The position numbers were made by a program, and so were the translations under genes. From WQUF01 sp031549885 (lineage in GTDB: Bacteria; Bacillota; Clostridia; Clostridiales; Clostridiaceae): 64,000 nt of DNA. Where the stretch lies: the NCBI GenBank assembly GCA_031549885.1, contig JAVBPD010000046.1, positions 1 through 64,000 of the forward strand, in the 5' to 3' direction. A model generated the notes under the pieces. That model did not search any database. It was not told where the DNA came from and was given only the letters and a program-made list of their open reading frames with translations. This document shows positions 45,361-54,145 of the stretch, piece by piece; within the stretch, counting starts at the first letter, position 1; every line of letters begins with the position of its first letter.

Positions 45361-46803
45361 CTAAAACAATTTAATTAAATTTAAATACTCTTTAAACTTA
45401 TTTTCATAATAATTTTTGCTCTCTTCATCTAAAAAGCATTCAACAGTTTTACTTGTTATTTGCGATTTTATATTTATGTTATAGGCTTTAGCAGCTATTA
45501 TTGCAGCTCCAAAAGCACAAGCTTCTTCTAAATCTAAAATTTCCATAGTTCTATTTGAAATTTTGCTCTTAGTTTTCATCCATTCAATATTCTTGCAAGA
45601 GCCACCTACTATTTTAATTTTATTTATTTTTATTTTCATAACTTCTTCAAGGCAATTGAGTATAAGCTTTGATTGATAAGAAATTCCTTCATAAATGGAT
45701 TTTATTAAGTCCTGCAGGTTATCACCATAGCTTAAATTAATAAAGGATCCCTTACATGATGGTTCAACTTTTGGTGTCCCTCTGCCGTTTAAATATGGAA
45801 TATATATAATTGAATTTCTAATAGTTTCATCAGCACCTTTTAAAAAATCCTTATATGATATTTTTTCATTTATTGAAACAATATTTCTAAGCCACTCAAT
45901 TGAGGCGCCAGAAGAAGGAAAGCTTGACATTAAATAATATTCATTATCTTTAAAAACACCTTGATTAAAACCATTATCTAAAAATTTTGCATTTAAAATA
46001 GGATTTTTTGTAAGGCTAACAAATACCTCAGATGTGCCCATGGAATCTAAAATCTCATCACCTTTTAAATCCGATAACATCACTGCACATAGATGATCAT
46101 GAGCACCTAATATTACTTTAACTGGATTTTTTAATCCTAATTCATGCATTATTTCTTTTTTTATATATGAAACTTCCATGCCCATTTCATAAACCTTTGG
46201 AAAAATATCGCTTACACCTGCAAGTTCCATAAGATCTTTATCCCATTTTTTATAATTAATATTAAACATCATAGTCCGTGAAGCTAAGCTATAATCTGTA
46301 ACATACTCGCCAGTTAATTTATAAATTGCATAATCACCTATAGATAACCATTTGTTTATCCTTTTAAAAACATGGTTTTCATGTTTTTGGAGCCATTTAA
46401 GCCTAAAAAATGGATGCTTTGAATGAATTCTAAGTCCAGTTTTTTTATATACTTCAAGGTTTGATAAATGCTTTTTAACAAATTCAACTTCTTCTAAAGC
46501 TCTAACATCATTCCATGGAATGATGTTATAAATAGAATTTCCAGCTGCATCTATGGGCACACCAGCTTCTGCCATGCTAGACACAGATAAGGCCACAAGG
46601 TCATCTTTGTTTAAATCTTTTAAAGAATGCTTTATAACTTCTTTTATCGTCACCCAAATTTTCTCTGGTGAATAAACTTTTTCATTGCTTGAATCAAGAA
46701 TTGTATTATTGCTCAGTACATAAGTGCTTCTAATGTTTGCATTCTCATCTATAACAACGGATTTAATATGGGTAGTTCCAATATCCAATCCTAAAAATAA
46801 CAT
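45361..46803 (-). CDS. FGGY-family carbohydrate kinase
   Basis: The 480 residues comprise an N-terminal LGLDIGTTHIKSVVID (phosphate loop), the IPWNDVRAL substrate region, LGAHDHLCAVMLSD with the catalytic Asp (about residue 236), DSMGTSEVFVS and IKIVGGSCKN for adenosine binding. FGGY members phosphorylate xylulose, ribulose, fuculose, erythritol and similar. The choice is not visible here. Its ATG directly follows the stop of the racemase-like gene, so translation is probably coupled. Confidence 0.92.
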   Translation of the reverse strand: MLFLGLDIGTTHIKSVVIDENANIRSTYVLSNNTILDSSNEKVYSPEKIWVTIKEVIKHSLKDLNKDDLVALSVSSMAEAGVPIDAAGNSIYNIIPWNDVRALEEVEFVKKHLSNLEVYKKTGLRIHSKHPFFRLKWLQKHENHVFKRINKWLSIGDYAIYKLTGEYVTDYSLASRTMMFNINYKKWDKDLMELAGVSDIFPKVYEMGMEVSYIKKEIMHELGLKNPVKVILGAHDHLCAVMLSDLKGDEILDSMGTSEVFVSLTKNPILNAKFLDNGFNQGVFKDNEYYLMSSFPSSGASIEWLRNIVSINEKISYKDFLKGADETIRNSIIYIPYLNGRGTPKVEPSCKGSFINLSYGDNLQDLIKSIYEGISYQSKLILNCLEEVMKIKINKIKIVGGSCKNIEWMKTKSKISNRTMEILDLEEACAFGAAIIAAKAYNINIKSQITSKTVECFLDEESKNYYENKFKEYLNLIKLF

Positions 46804-47451
46804 TTATTCATCCTCCAATAAGGCCTTTACATATTTTATTCCCATCAAGGGGCTTGATTTATATTTTTCTTTATCTTCTTTAACTTTATATAAAACCCTT
46901 GCCATGGAAGCTTGAGCTAAAAGCACTATATCCACTTCTTTTTTTAAGTCTATGATTTTAGATGAAACTTTTGCATCATATTCATCTTCCTTACCTTGGC
47001 TTAGTAGATCATTAACATTTTCAATTAGCAATTCTTTAATAATTACATCTTTATTTATTTCATAAAGAAGCTCTTTTGTTGGCATTAGAGTTGATTTTAA
47101 AGTGGCACATACTCCTATTATTTTTCCTTCTTCTACTGCACTTTTAGCCATAGGTTCATCTATCCTAATAACTGGTATGTCTACTATGTTTTGAGCAAGC
47201 TTTTTAAGGCCACCAATAGAAGAACAAGCTATTAATATTGCATTTGGATTTAAATTCTTGCAGGATCTTACCATATTTAAAAATCGATCTTTTACATTTG
47301 ATGTAATTTCACCTGCAGCATTGATCTCTGGTAAAATACTATCATCTAAAAAATTATACACTGTGGTATCTTTTAATAAGTCCATAGTTAAAGGTTTTAA
47401 AGAATTTACTGTAACTTGGGTTGTATGAATAATACATAATATTTTTTTCAT
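46804..47451 (-). CDS. Asp/Glu/hydantoin racemase superfamily protein
   Basis: The 215 residues have the two-domain racemase fold pattern: LIACSSIGGLKKLA holds the first catalytic Cys (about residue 75), and GVCATLKSTLMPTKELL starts the second half. The position of the second Cys reads IVLLAQASMARVLY, without Cys, so a two-base racemase is unlikely. Such one-Cys members may act as isomerases or decarboxylases. In this operon it could epimerise a sugar acid or act on a keto acid; the function is unknown. ATG after GAAGGAT. Confidence 0.82.
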   Translation of the reverse strand: MKKILCIIHTTQVTVNSLKPLTMDLLKDTTVYNFLDDSILPEINAAGEITSNVKDRFLNMVRSCKNLNPNAILIACSSIGGLKKLAQNIVDIPVIRIDEPMAKSAVEEGKIIGVCATLKSTLMPTKELLYEINKDVIIKELLIENVNDLLSQGKEDEYDAKVSSKIIDLKKEVDIVLLAQASMARVLYKVKEDKEKYKSSPLMGIKYVKALLEDE

Positions 47452-47482
47452 ATTATATCCTTCATAGGAATTAAAACCATTC

Positions 47483-49165
47483 CTATAATCCTTTCTCTTT
47501 ATATCTTGTTATCATATTTTTAAGCTTACTTAAGCCTTCTTCATCAATTGCTTCTTTTGAATTATCTATAGAAGTCAAATAATAAATAGATGGAACTCCT
47601 AATTCAGGTTGAATATCCATATAATCTTCCCAGGCCTTTTTATTTGGCATTGGCCAATTATCTGTATCAATCAATAAATTTGGGCAAGCTAATTTTGCGA
47701 CTTTTGCTCTGTGAATCATAGCATTGTTTATATTTGAACTTGTATTAATATCATTAAGCCTTACCATATCAAACACATCTTCTAAATATGGATTAGGGCA
47801 ATGAGCTATAATTAAAGCATCTTCCTTTACATTTTTACTGCTTAAGTATATGATTTTTAAATACTCCCTCATAAGTTCAAGTCCCCATATATTTCCCGAC
47901 TTTTTAATATATGGTCCTGTTGGAATTCTAGCAGTAAAGTCTATTTTAAATCCATCAGCATTTAAAAAATCCTTGTGAAGCATATACTTTATTCTCTCTT
48001 TAAAAAACAATTTATAATCTCTATTAGTTGGATCAACAGCAAGAGCAAAGCCGCTTTCATCTTTTATACAAAGAAAATCTTCTAAACCTTCTTTATCCCA
48101 TGCTTTAAGCCATAAAAGAACTTTTTTTCCCTTTGAATGTGCATATTCAATAAATCCTTTCATATCAGGCCATTTTTTATCATCTACATCGCATATACCA
48201 TAATTTTTTTGCCATTTATCATCTATTACTATTGTTCCTGCTTCTATATTTTTTTCTGATAAATAATTTAAAAAATAATAATAGCTTTCTTCACTAGAAA
48301 ATTCAGGCGTAGGCTTATTTTTAACTTGAGAAAGCGCTCCTTGAGCTCCCCATCCACAAAATATTGGTTCCCTCCACCAAGAAAAATTTGTTTTATTAAC
48401 CTTTATCGCAATTTCTCTGCAATATTCTCCTAAAACTTTATATTCATCTTCTCCAAAAATAAAGGCTACCTTAGGAGAGGTAAATTCACCATTTATTTCT
48501 GTATGCCCTTCATAATTTAAAGATAAATAATTTCCCCTTCCTCCTATGAAATTAAAACTGGTATAATTATTTTCTCCTGCATTGCACTTTATACCCATGG
48601 AAAAGCATGTATTATTTTTTATTAAAGCAAAGCAAAATGGAGGAGGAGTGAAAAACCATCCATCTTTTCCCCATATGGGCACACCATTTAAATCAATAGA
48701 AGAAGATTCCATAGGATTGTGATAATAATTTTCATCTACATAAGGCTCAGGATTAAATATTTTATCCACTAAAAGCTTTGAATAAAACCTTCCAGCGCTC
48801 CATCTTAAGCTTTCAGTGTAATGAGATGAAAAATATTCAATATCTTTTAAATGTCCCTTTCCCTTTACTTTTATCATATAATAAAATCTATCCTCTAAAA
48901 AATGAAAATCAATTATCTTTTCCTCCCATATATTGCTTTTTATATTGTAAGAAACTTTTATGCGCTCATCTTCAATTGTAAAATTTTTATCTATTACTTT
49001 AAGCGCAACATCTTCATGCTCTGATTCATTAATTGAAGATATAATAAAAAATTCACCAAGAATTTCTCCTTTTGAATCTATAAGTTTTAAATAATGCCTG
49101 TCCTTTAAAAATTTAACAGAGTATTTTTGTGTTCTAATTTCATTCTCATCGCAAAAAAAATTCAT
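47483..49165 (-). CDS. Alpha-glycosidase of the clan GH-D/GH31-like fold
   Basis: The 560 residues comprise an N-terminal beta-sandwich (1 to about 230) then a TIM barrel: TIVIDDKWQKNYG, KKVLLWLKAWDKEG, ADGFKIDFTARIPTG (probable nucleophile Asp, about residue 395), RLNDINTSSN. The KxD form and IDDKWQ point to GH31/GH36-related enzymes; I cannot settle the family. It is the first gene of the kinase/aldolase operon, behind a LacI-type operator. ATG follows AAAGGAG at 8 bases. No signal peptide. Confidence 0.78.
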   Translation of the reverse strand: MNFFCDENEIRTQKYSVKFLKDRHYLKLIDSKGEILGEFFIISSINESEHEDVALKVIDKNFTIEDERIKVSYNIKSNIWEEKIIDFHFLEDRFYYMIKVKGKGHLKDIEYFSSHYTESLRWSAGRFYSKLLVDKIFNPEPYVDENYYHNPMESSSIDLNGVPIWGKDGWFFTPPPFCFALIKNNTCFSMGIKCNAGENNYTSFNFIGGRGNYLSLNYEGHTEINGEFTSPKVAFIFGEDEYKVLGEYCREIAIKVNKTNFSWWREPIFCGWGAQGALSQVKNKPTPEFSSEESYYYFLNYLSEKNIEAGTIVIDDKWQKNYGICDVDDKKWPDMKGFIEYAHSKGKKVLLWLKAWDKEGLEDFLCIKDESGFALAVDPTNRDYKLFFKERIKYMLHKDFLNADGFKIDFTARIPTGPYIKKSGNIWGLELMREYLKIIYLSSKNVKEDALIIAHCPNPYLEDVFDMVRLNDINTSSNINNAMIHRAKVAKLACPNLLIDTDNWPMPNKKAWEDYMDIQPELGVPSIYYLTSIDNSKEAIDEEGLSKLKNMITRYKEKGL

Positions 49166-49180
49166 AACAAATCTCCTTTA

Positions 49181-49192
49181 TGGAACGTTTCA
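49181..49192. promoter_or_regulatory. LacI-type operator (site 2)
   Basis: TGGAACGTTTCA, sharing 11 of 12 bases with site 1 at 37980 and lying at the same place just downstream of the -10 box. The shared context AAATGAAACGTT on the minus strand extends the match. Confidence 0.72.
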
Positions 49193-49201
49193 TTTATCTT
49201 T

Positions 49202-49230
49202 ATGATACACTTATGGGTTAATCTTGTCAA
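49202..49230 (-). promoter_or_regulatory. Promoter of the kinase/aldolase operon
   Basis: On the minus strand TTGACA (49230-49225), 17 bases, TATCAT (49207-49202). Identical boxes and spacing to the transporter operon promoter. No cre site is seen here. Confidence 0.82.
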
Positions 49231-49248
49231 CATTTACAAAGTTTCATA

Positions 49249-51342
49249 CTAGTTAAACTTAAGCCTAAACAACCTTGCAGACTTATTTGGCTGCCTTATA
49301 ATTAAAGCATTTCTAGCATCATTAAAATTAAATTTACAAGGCAAATCTTTAGGGTACACTAAGCTTACAGAATTTATTTTTTTATTTAAATTGCTTAAGG
49401 GAATTATTATTTCTTCTTTTTCACTTGAAATTCTCCATACAGCAATATGTGCACATTCTTCATTTTTAAATCCAAGAGCTATAATGTCATCATTAAAATG
49501 AGGAATGCCTATTGGCCAAAATGGGTATGATTTTGGAATTAAATGCCTATATGATTTGTAATAATCAAATGCTTCTTTAATGAGATTTCTTTTTTCGCTT
49601 TTTAATTTATATAAATGGCCACTTTGATGAATTCGCATTGTCATAGCATTTATCATATTAAAAGCTACTTCTTCAAGATCACCATCTATTAATGGGTAGG
49701 ACCACACTGCATTTTGCTCTGGTGTTACACAAGAAGGTGATGCTGCAGAAATAGATGCGTTCATTAAATACTTATCTTGGTCTGTACAAGACTGTATGCT
49801 ATGCCTTCTAAGAAGTGCATCATTTATTCTCATGCCCCCACTTGAACAATTTTCAATTATAATGTTAGGGTAAGTTTCAAATAAAGAGTCAATCCACTTT
49901 AAATAAGCTCTGTTATGCAAAAGAAGTCCATGACCAAAACTATCTGCATCTATTTCTGTTCCAATTCCAGCATTTATGTTATAATCCATTTTTATATATC
50001 CTACTTTATATTCCAGCATAAGCCTTTTTATAACTGAATTTGCAAAATCTATTACATTAGGATTTCTAAAATCCAATTGATATCTTCCATGGTCTATAAC
50101 CCTTTTCCCATGGCGAATAAAGAAAAAATCATCAGGAAGGCTATTTGCAAATTCGCTATCCTTTCCCATAACTTCAATTTCAAGCCAAAGGCCAGGTATC
50201 ATTCCCTTTTTTCTTATATAAGAAATAACATCTTCTATGCCATTTGGAAATCTCTTTTTAGCTGGGTACCACTGTCCAACTTTTGTCCACCAAGGCCCAT
50301 CTGCATACCATCCTGCATCTATAGTGAAATATTCACATCCCATTTCTGAAGCAACATCGATTAAAGGGAGTAATTTTTCTACTGTAGGGTCTCCTCCTAA
50401 GCAATTCATAAAATCGTTAAAAATTATGGGAAGTTCTATGTTATCGCTGTTTTTACGCCTTACACATCTTCTGTATTTTGTCATTTCACAAACTGCCCTT
50501 TCAAATCCACCAGATGTAATTGCGACAGCTACTGGTACGGATTTAAAGCTTTCATGTCCTTTTAGCTCTTTATACCAATGATTTTCATTTTCAGTAGGTC
50601 CTGAAGCTTGCAAATATAAATTCCCCTTCATATCGCTAAATTCATAGTGCCATGATCCATTATGAATTATTGAAAAATACCATCCTTCAGATGTTTCTTT
50701 ATTTTCTACATAACCCATTGGAAGATGCTCATGAGAATTCCATGTGCCAGAAGATGAAATGGAAATTCTATTTGTGGAATATTGCGCAACTCTTCTTAAT
50801 CCTAAATCCTTTGGAGTAAAATCTTGCCACTGAAATTCTCCAAACCAACCATTTGTTGGTATTTTTAAAAGTGCTGCCTCATCCCATAACTTTTTTGTAT
50901 GCTTTGTCAATCCATTTAAAACAAAGCTTGATACATATGAAATTCCAATAACGTTATCACCACAGTTTATAACTTCAACTAAACTTTCTATAGCTTGAAT
51001 ATTATCATAGAATTGATAACTAACCTTTACTTTAGAATTAGTTATTTTATCATTTAATATTACTAAAATCACTCTTCCAAAGGAGTTTCTTTCATCGCTT
51101 ATTTTAGAAAAAACCAATCTTTTCCCTGGAAGAGTACCTGTATATTTTGATCCATGGTGATCATCTTGATCCTCTCCTGAATATTGCAATTCAACAAGTG
51201 GAAACCAATCAATTTGATTATCATCTATAACATCGCAGTTAAATTTTTCTTCTGATAGATGGATTAGATAAATTTTTTCCTCATTAACTACACAAAATAC
51301 CATGTTTATTTTGTTTTCATAAATTTCAATAAAGCGCTTCAT
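49249..51342 (-). CDS. Alpha-galactosidase-like GH36 enzyme
   Basis: The 697 residues follow the GH36 layout: N-terminal beta-supersandwich (to about 310), TIM barrel (about 315-630), C-terminal beta domain. Substrate residues are in FTIDAGWYADGPWW, the nucleophile Asp in VGYIKMDYNINAG (about 443), then IENCSSGGMRINDALLRR. The usual acid/base Asp of SSGGMRID is Asn, with Asp next to it. ATG after GGAGG. No signal peptide. It could remove alpha-galactose from galactomannan pieces, which fits the mannosidases, but it has no LacI-type operator. Confidence 0.88.
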   Translation of the reverse strand: MKRFIEIYENKINMVFCVVNEEKIYLIHLSEEKFNCDVIDDNQIDWFPLVELQYSGEDQDDHHGSKYTGTLPGKRLVFSKISDERNSFGRVILVILNDKITNSKVKVSYQFYDNIQAIESLVEVINCGDNVIGISYVSSFVLNGLTKHTKKLWDEAALLKIPTNGWFGEFQWQDFTPKDLGLRRVAQYSTNRISISSSGTWNSHEHLPMGYVENKETSEGWYFSIIHNGSWHYEFSDMKGNLYLQASGPTENENHWYKELKGHESFKSVPVAVAITSGGFERAVCEMTKYRRCVRRKNSDNIELPIIFNDFMNCLGGDPTVEKLLPLIDVASEMGCEYFTIDAGWYADGPWWTKVGQWYPAKKRFPNGIEDVISYIRKKGMIPGLWLEIEVMGKDSEFANSLPDDFFFIRHGKRVIDHGRYQLDFRNPNVIDFANSVIKRLMLEYKVGYIKMDYNINAGIGTEIDADSFGHGLLLHNRAYLKWIDSLFETYPNIIIENCSSGGMRINDALLRRHSIQSCTDQDKYLMNASISAASPSCVTPEQNAVWSYPLIDGDLEEVAFNMINAMTMRIHQSGHLYKLKSEKRNLIKEAFDYYKSYRHLIPKSYPFWPIGIPHFNDDIIALGFKNEECAHIAVWRISSEKEEIIIPLSNLNKKINSVSLVYPKDLPCKFNFNDARNALIIRQPNKSARLFRLKFN

Positions 51343-51360
51343 ATTTCCTCCAATTAATTA

Positions 51361-51374
51361 AACTAGAATTAGTT
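51361..51374. repeat. Small palindrome AACTA-GAAT-TAGTT upstream of the GH36 gene
   Basis: Perfect 5-bp arms around GAAT, between the mnmA terminator and the GH36 ribosome site. It could be an operator, but no promoter boxes are clear around it. Confidence 0.35.
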
Positions 51375-51377
51375 AAT

Positions 51378-51400
51378 AAAAAATCCCCAAAAGGGATTTT
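51378..51400 (-). terminator. Terminator after mnmA
   Basis: AAAATCCC pairs with GGGATTTT around a 5-base loop, then TTTT on the minus strand. It overlaps the mnmA stop and ends the isc operon before the GH36 gene. Confidence 0.82.
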
Positions 51401-52469
51401 ATAAAATACTTTCTATTACCCCACCACCAATTACATAATCCCCATCATATAAAACGCAGGATTGCCCTTTGGTAATAGCTCTTTGCTTTTCTTTAAATTC
51501 TACCTTAATATTTCCATTTTCAAGTGGATAAATTGTTGCTAAGGAAGGTTTTGCTGCATATCTAATTTTCCCAAGGACTTCCATAGGCTCTTTTAATTCA
51601 TCAAATGCAATTAAATTCACATCTTTAATTATTAAGGAGGATTTAAATATCTCATCTCCTAAAACCACTTCATTAGATGCAGGGTTTATATCAGTAACAA
51701 AACTAGGTCTGCCCATTGCAATTCCTAAACCCTTTCTTTGGCCTATGGTATAATAAACAATTCCCTTATGCTCTCCTAAAATATTCCCATTTTTGTCCAC
51801 AAAATTCCCAGGTAAAACTTTGTCAGGTGCTAACCTTTTAATAAATTTTCCATGATCATCATCTGGAATAAAGCAAATTTCTTGAGAATCAGGCTTTTTA
51901 GAAACCTCAAGTCCAATTTCTTCTGCTATTTGTCTAATTTTAATTTTTTCATAATCTCCACATGGCATAAGAGTGTGCTTTAATTGATCTTGAGTTAAAT
52001 TATATAAAGCATAGCTTTGATCTTTTTTATAATCCCCAGCTTTTTTTAATAAAAACCTGCCATCTTTATTTTCTATTTTAGCATAATGACCTGTAGCTAT
52101 GAAGTTTGCTCCAATTGCCATGCTCTTTAATAAAAGATCTTCAAATTTAATATATTTATTGCATCTTACACAAGGGTTTGGTGTACGTCCGTTTAAATAC
52201 TCATCTACAAAATTATCAATTACTTTTTCTTTGAAATTTCTTCTCATGTTAAATACATAAAAAGGTATGCCCAATTTATAAGCTACCCTTCTTGCATCTT
52301 CTACATCGCTTAAACTGCAGCAGCCGCCTTCTCTTTCAGTAAACTCCTCGTCTTCAGGAGATATTTGAAGAGTAATTCCAATAACATCATAACCCTTTTT
52401 TAAAAGAAGATAACAAGCTACAGAGCTATCCACTCCTCCACTCATTCCAATAACAACTTTTTCTTTCAA
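51399..52469 (-). CDS. mnmA: tRNA-specific 2-thiouridylase
   Basis: It thiolates U34 of Lys, Glu and Gln tRNAs with sulfur passed from a cysteine desulfurase. About 356 residues: PP-loop VVIGMSGGVDSSVA, catalytic Cys in NPCVRCNKYIKF (about 101) and DSQEICFIPDD (about 200), then the C-terminal beta domain. I take TTG 52469 as the start (MKEKVVIGMSGG), 6 bases after GAGGTG; a GTG three codons up lies in that ribosome site. It follows iscS/iscU, the likely sulfur source. Confidence 0.95.
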   Translation of the reverse strand: MKEKVVIGMSGGVDSSVACYLLLKKGYDVIGITLQISPEDEEFTEREGGCCSLSDVEDARRVAYKLGIPFYVFNMRRNFKEKVIDNFVDEYLNGRTPNPCVRCNKYIKFEDLLLKSMAIGANFIATGHYAKIENKDGRFLLKKAGDYKKDQSYALYNLTQDQLKHTLMPCGDYEKIKIRQIAEEIGLEVSKKPDSQEICFIPDDDHGKFIKRLAPDKVLPGNFVDKNGNILGEHKGIVYYTIGQRKGLGIAMGRPSFVTDINPASNEVVLGDEIFKSSLIIKDVNLIAFDELKEPMEVLGKIRYAAKPSLATIYPLENGNIKVEFKEKQRAITKGQSCVLYDGDYVIGGGVIESIL

Positions 52470-52489
52470 AATTTTCACCTCTATAAATT

Positions 52490-52521
52490 AAGAACCTTCT
52501 TAAATATTATAGAAGGTTCTT
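52490..52521 (-). other. Hairpin between iscU and mnmA
   Basis: AAGAACCTTCT and AGAAGGTTCTT form an 11-bp stem with a 10-base loop. On the minus strand it is followed by AATTTATAG, a poor T run, so partial termination or mRNA processing between iscU and mnmA is more likely than a full stop. Confidence 0.72.
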
Positions 52522-52526
52522 CAAAT

Positions 52527-52958
52527 TTAACCATGAACTTCTTCATGAAGTTCATCTTCATCAATTTCAACAAAATCCCAAGGTTTTAAACCTGCATTTT
52601 TTCTGTAATCATTTATAGCTTTATGAATTGCTTGTTCTGCTAAAACTGAACAGTGCATTTTAACAGGAGGAAGGCCGTCTAAAGCTTCTGCCACTGCTGT
52701 ATTAGTAAGCTCCCAAGCTTCTTCTAAAGTTTTACCCATGATAAGTTCTGTTGCCATGCTAGATGACGCAATAGCTGAACCACAACCAAAGGTTTGAAAT
52801 TTAACATCTTTTACAATGTTATCTTCAACTTTTAAATAAACTTTCATTATATCTCCGCACTTTGGATTTCCAACTTCTCCAATTCCATTTGCATCGGATA
52901 TTTCTCCAACATTTCTTGGGTTTTTAAAATGTTCCATAACTTTTTCACTGTATATCAT
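52527..52958 (-). CDS. iscU: Fe-S cluster scaffold, IscU/NifU-N type
   Basis: The 143 residues carry the three scaffold cysteines: NPKCGDIMK (about 34), FGCGSAIASSSMATE (about 59) and MHCSVLAEQA (about 103). The C-terminus is acidic and ends HEEVHG, beyond the usual NifU N-domain. It builds clusters with sulfur from IscS for proteins such as IlvD and LeuC. It overlaps the iscS stop by 4 bases. Confidence 0.95.
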   Translation of the reverse strand: MIYSEKVMEHFKNPRNVGEISDANGIGEVGNPKCGDIMKVYLKVEDNIVKDVKFQTFGCGSAIASSSMATELIMGKTLEEAWELTNTAVAEALDGLPPVKMHCSVLAEQAIHKAINDYRKNAGLKPWDFVEIDEDELHEEVHG

Positions 52959-54145
52959 AATTTTTTTCCTCCTTTTATATGATCATTCCATAATGGGGAC
53001 ATATTTCTTAATTTTTCTATAATAGGTGGTAAAACTTCTAAAACATAATTTACATCTTCCATTGTGGATTTTGCTCCAAGTGAAAGCCTTAAAGATCCAT
53101 GAGCAATTTCATGTGGAAGACCAATTGCAAGAAGCACATGAGAAGGATCTAAGGAACCTGAGGTACATGCGCTACCACTTGATGCGCTTATACCTTCTCC
53201 ATCAAGCATCAACAGTATTGATTCTCCTTCAATAAATTGAAAACACACATTTACATTATTTGAAAGCCTATCTTGCCCAGGTTTAGGTCCGTTTAATCTT
53301 GTATATGGTACTTTTAATAATCCTTCTATTAAAATTTCAGTAAGCTTTGACAATCTTTTATTTTCTTCTTCCATTTCAGAAACTGCCATTTCACAGGAAA
53401 GGCCAAGGGCTACTATGCCTGCTACATTTTCAGTTCCTGCTCTTCTTCCTCTTTCTTGTCCCCCACCTTCTATTAAATTGTGAATTTTTACTCCTTTTCT
53501 TATATAAAGGGCGCCAATTCCTTTTGGTCCATATATTTTATGAGCTGCTATTGATAATAAATCTATATTCATATCTTTAACATCTATTTTCAAATGCCCC
53601 ATGGCTTGAACTGCATCTGTATGAAATATGATCTTTCTCTCTCTGCATATTGCTCCTATTTCTTTTACATTTTGAACAGTACCTATTTCGTTATTTGCAT
53701 ACATGATAGATACTAACGTGGTTGTATCTTTAATTGCATTTTTTAAATCATCTAAGCTTATTCTTCCTTCAGAATCAACTGGAAGGTAAGTCACTTCAAA
53801 ACCCTGTTTTTCTAAATATTTAAAAGTGTGAAGCACTGCATGATGCTCTATGGTTGACGTTATTAAATGGTTGCCTTTATTTTTATTTGCATAAGCACTT
53901 CCTTTAATAGCCCAATTATCTGCTTCAGATCCTCCACCTGTGAAATAAATTTCTGATCTATCTGCATTTATAGATTTAGCTACTTGACTGCGAGCTTTAT
54001 CTATTGCCATCTGAGGTTCTCTAGATAAAGTATAAATTGAAGATGGATTTCCATACTGCTCTTTGTAATATGGAATCATTGCATCAAAAATTTCTGGTTT
54101 GACAAATGTGGTTGCTGCATAATCCATATAGACTTCTCTCTTCAT
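52955..54145 (-). CDS. iscS: Cysteine desulfurase, IscS/NifS type
   Basis: The PLP enzyme of 396 residues takes sulfur from cysteine. YMDYAATTFVKPE starts the fold; the PLP Lys is in SIAAHKIYGPKGIG (about 203); the persulfide Cys is in SSGSACTSGSLDPSHVL (about 326), in the loop form of group I enzymes. It overlaps iscR by ATGA and iscU by ATGA, a tightly coupled operon. It supplies sulfur to IscU and MnmA. Confidence 0.96.
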   Translation of the reverse strand: MKREVYMDYAATTFVKPEIFDAMIPYYKEQYGNPSSIYTLSREPQMAIDKARSQVAKSINADRSEIYFTGGGSEADNWAIKGSAYANKNKGNHLITSTIEHHAVLHTFKYLEKQGFEVTYLPVDSEGRISLDDLKNAIKDTTTLVSIMYANNEIGTVQNVKEIGAICRERKIIFHTDAVQAMGHLKIDVKDMNIDLLSIAAHKIYGPKGIGALYIRKGVKIHNLIEGGGQERGRRAGTENVAGIVALGLSCEMAVSEMEEENKRLSKLTEILIEGLLKVPYTRLNGPKPGQDRLSNNVNVCFQFIEGESILLMLDGEGISASSGSACTSGSLDPSHVLLAIGLPHEIAHGSLRLSLGAKSTMEDVNYVLEVLPPIIEKLRNMSPLWNDHIKGGKKL

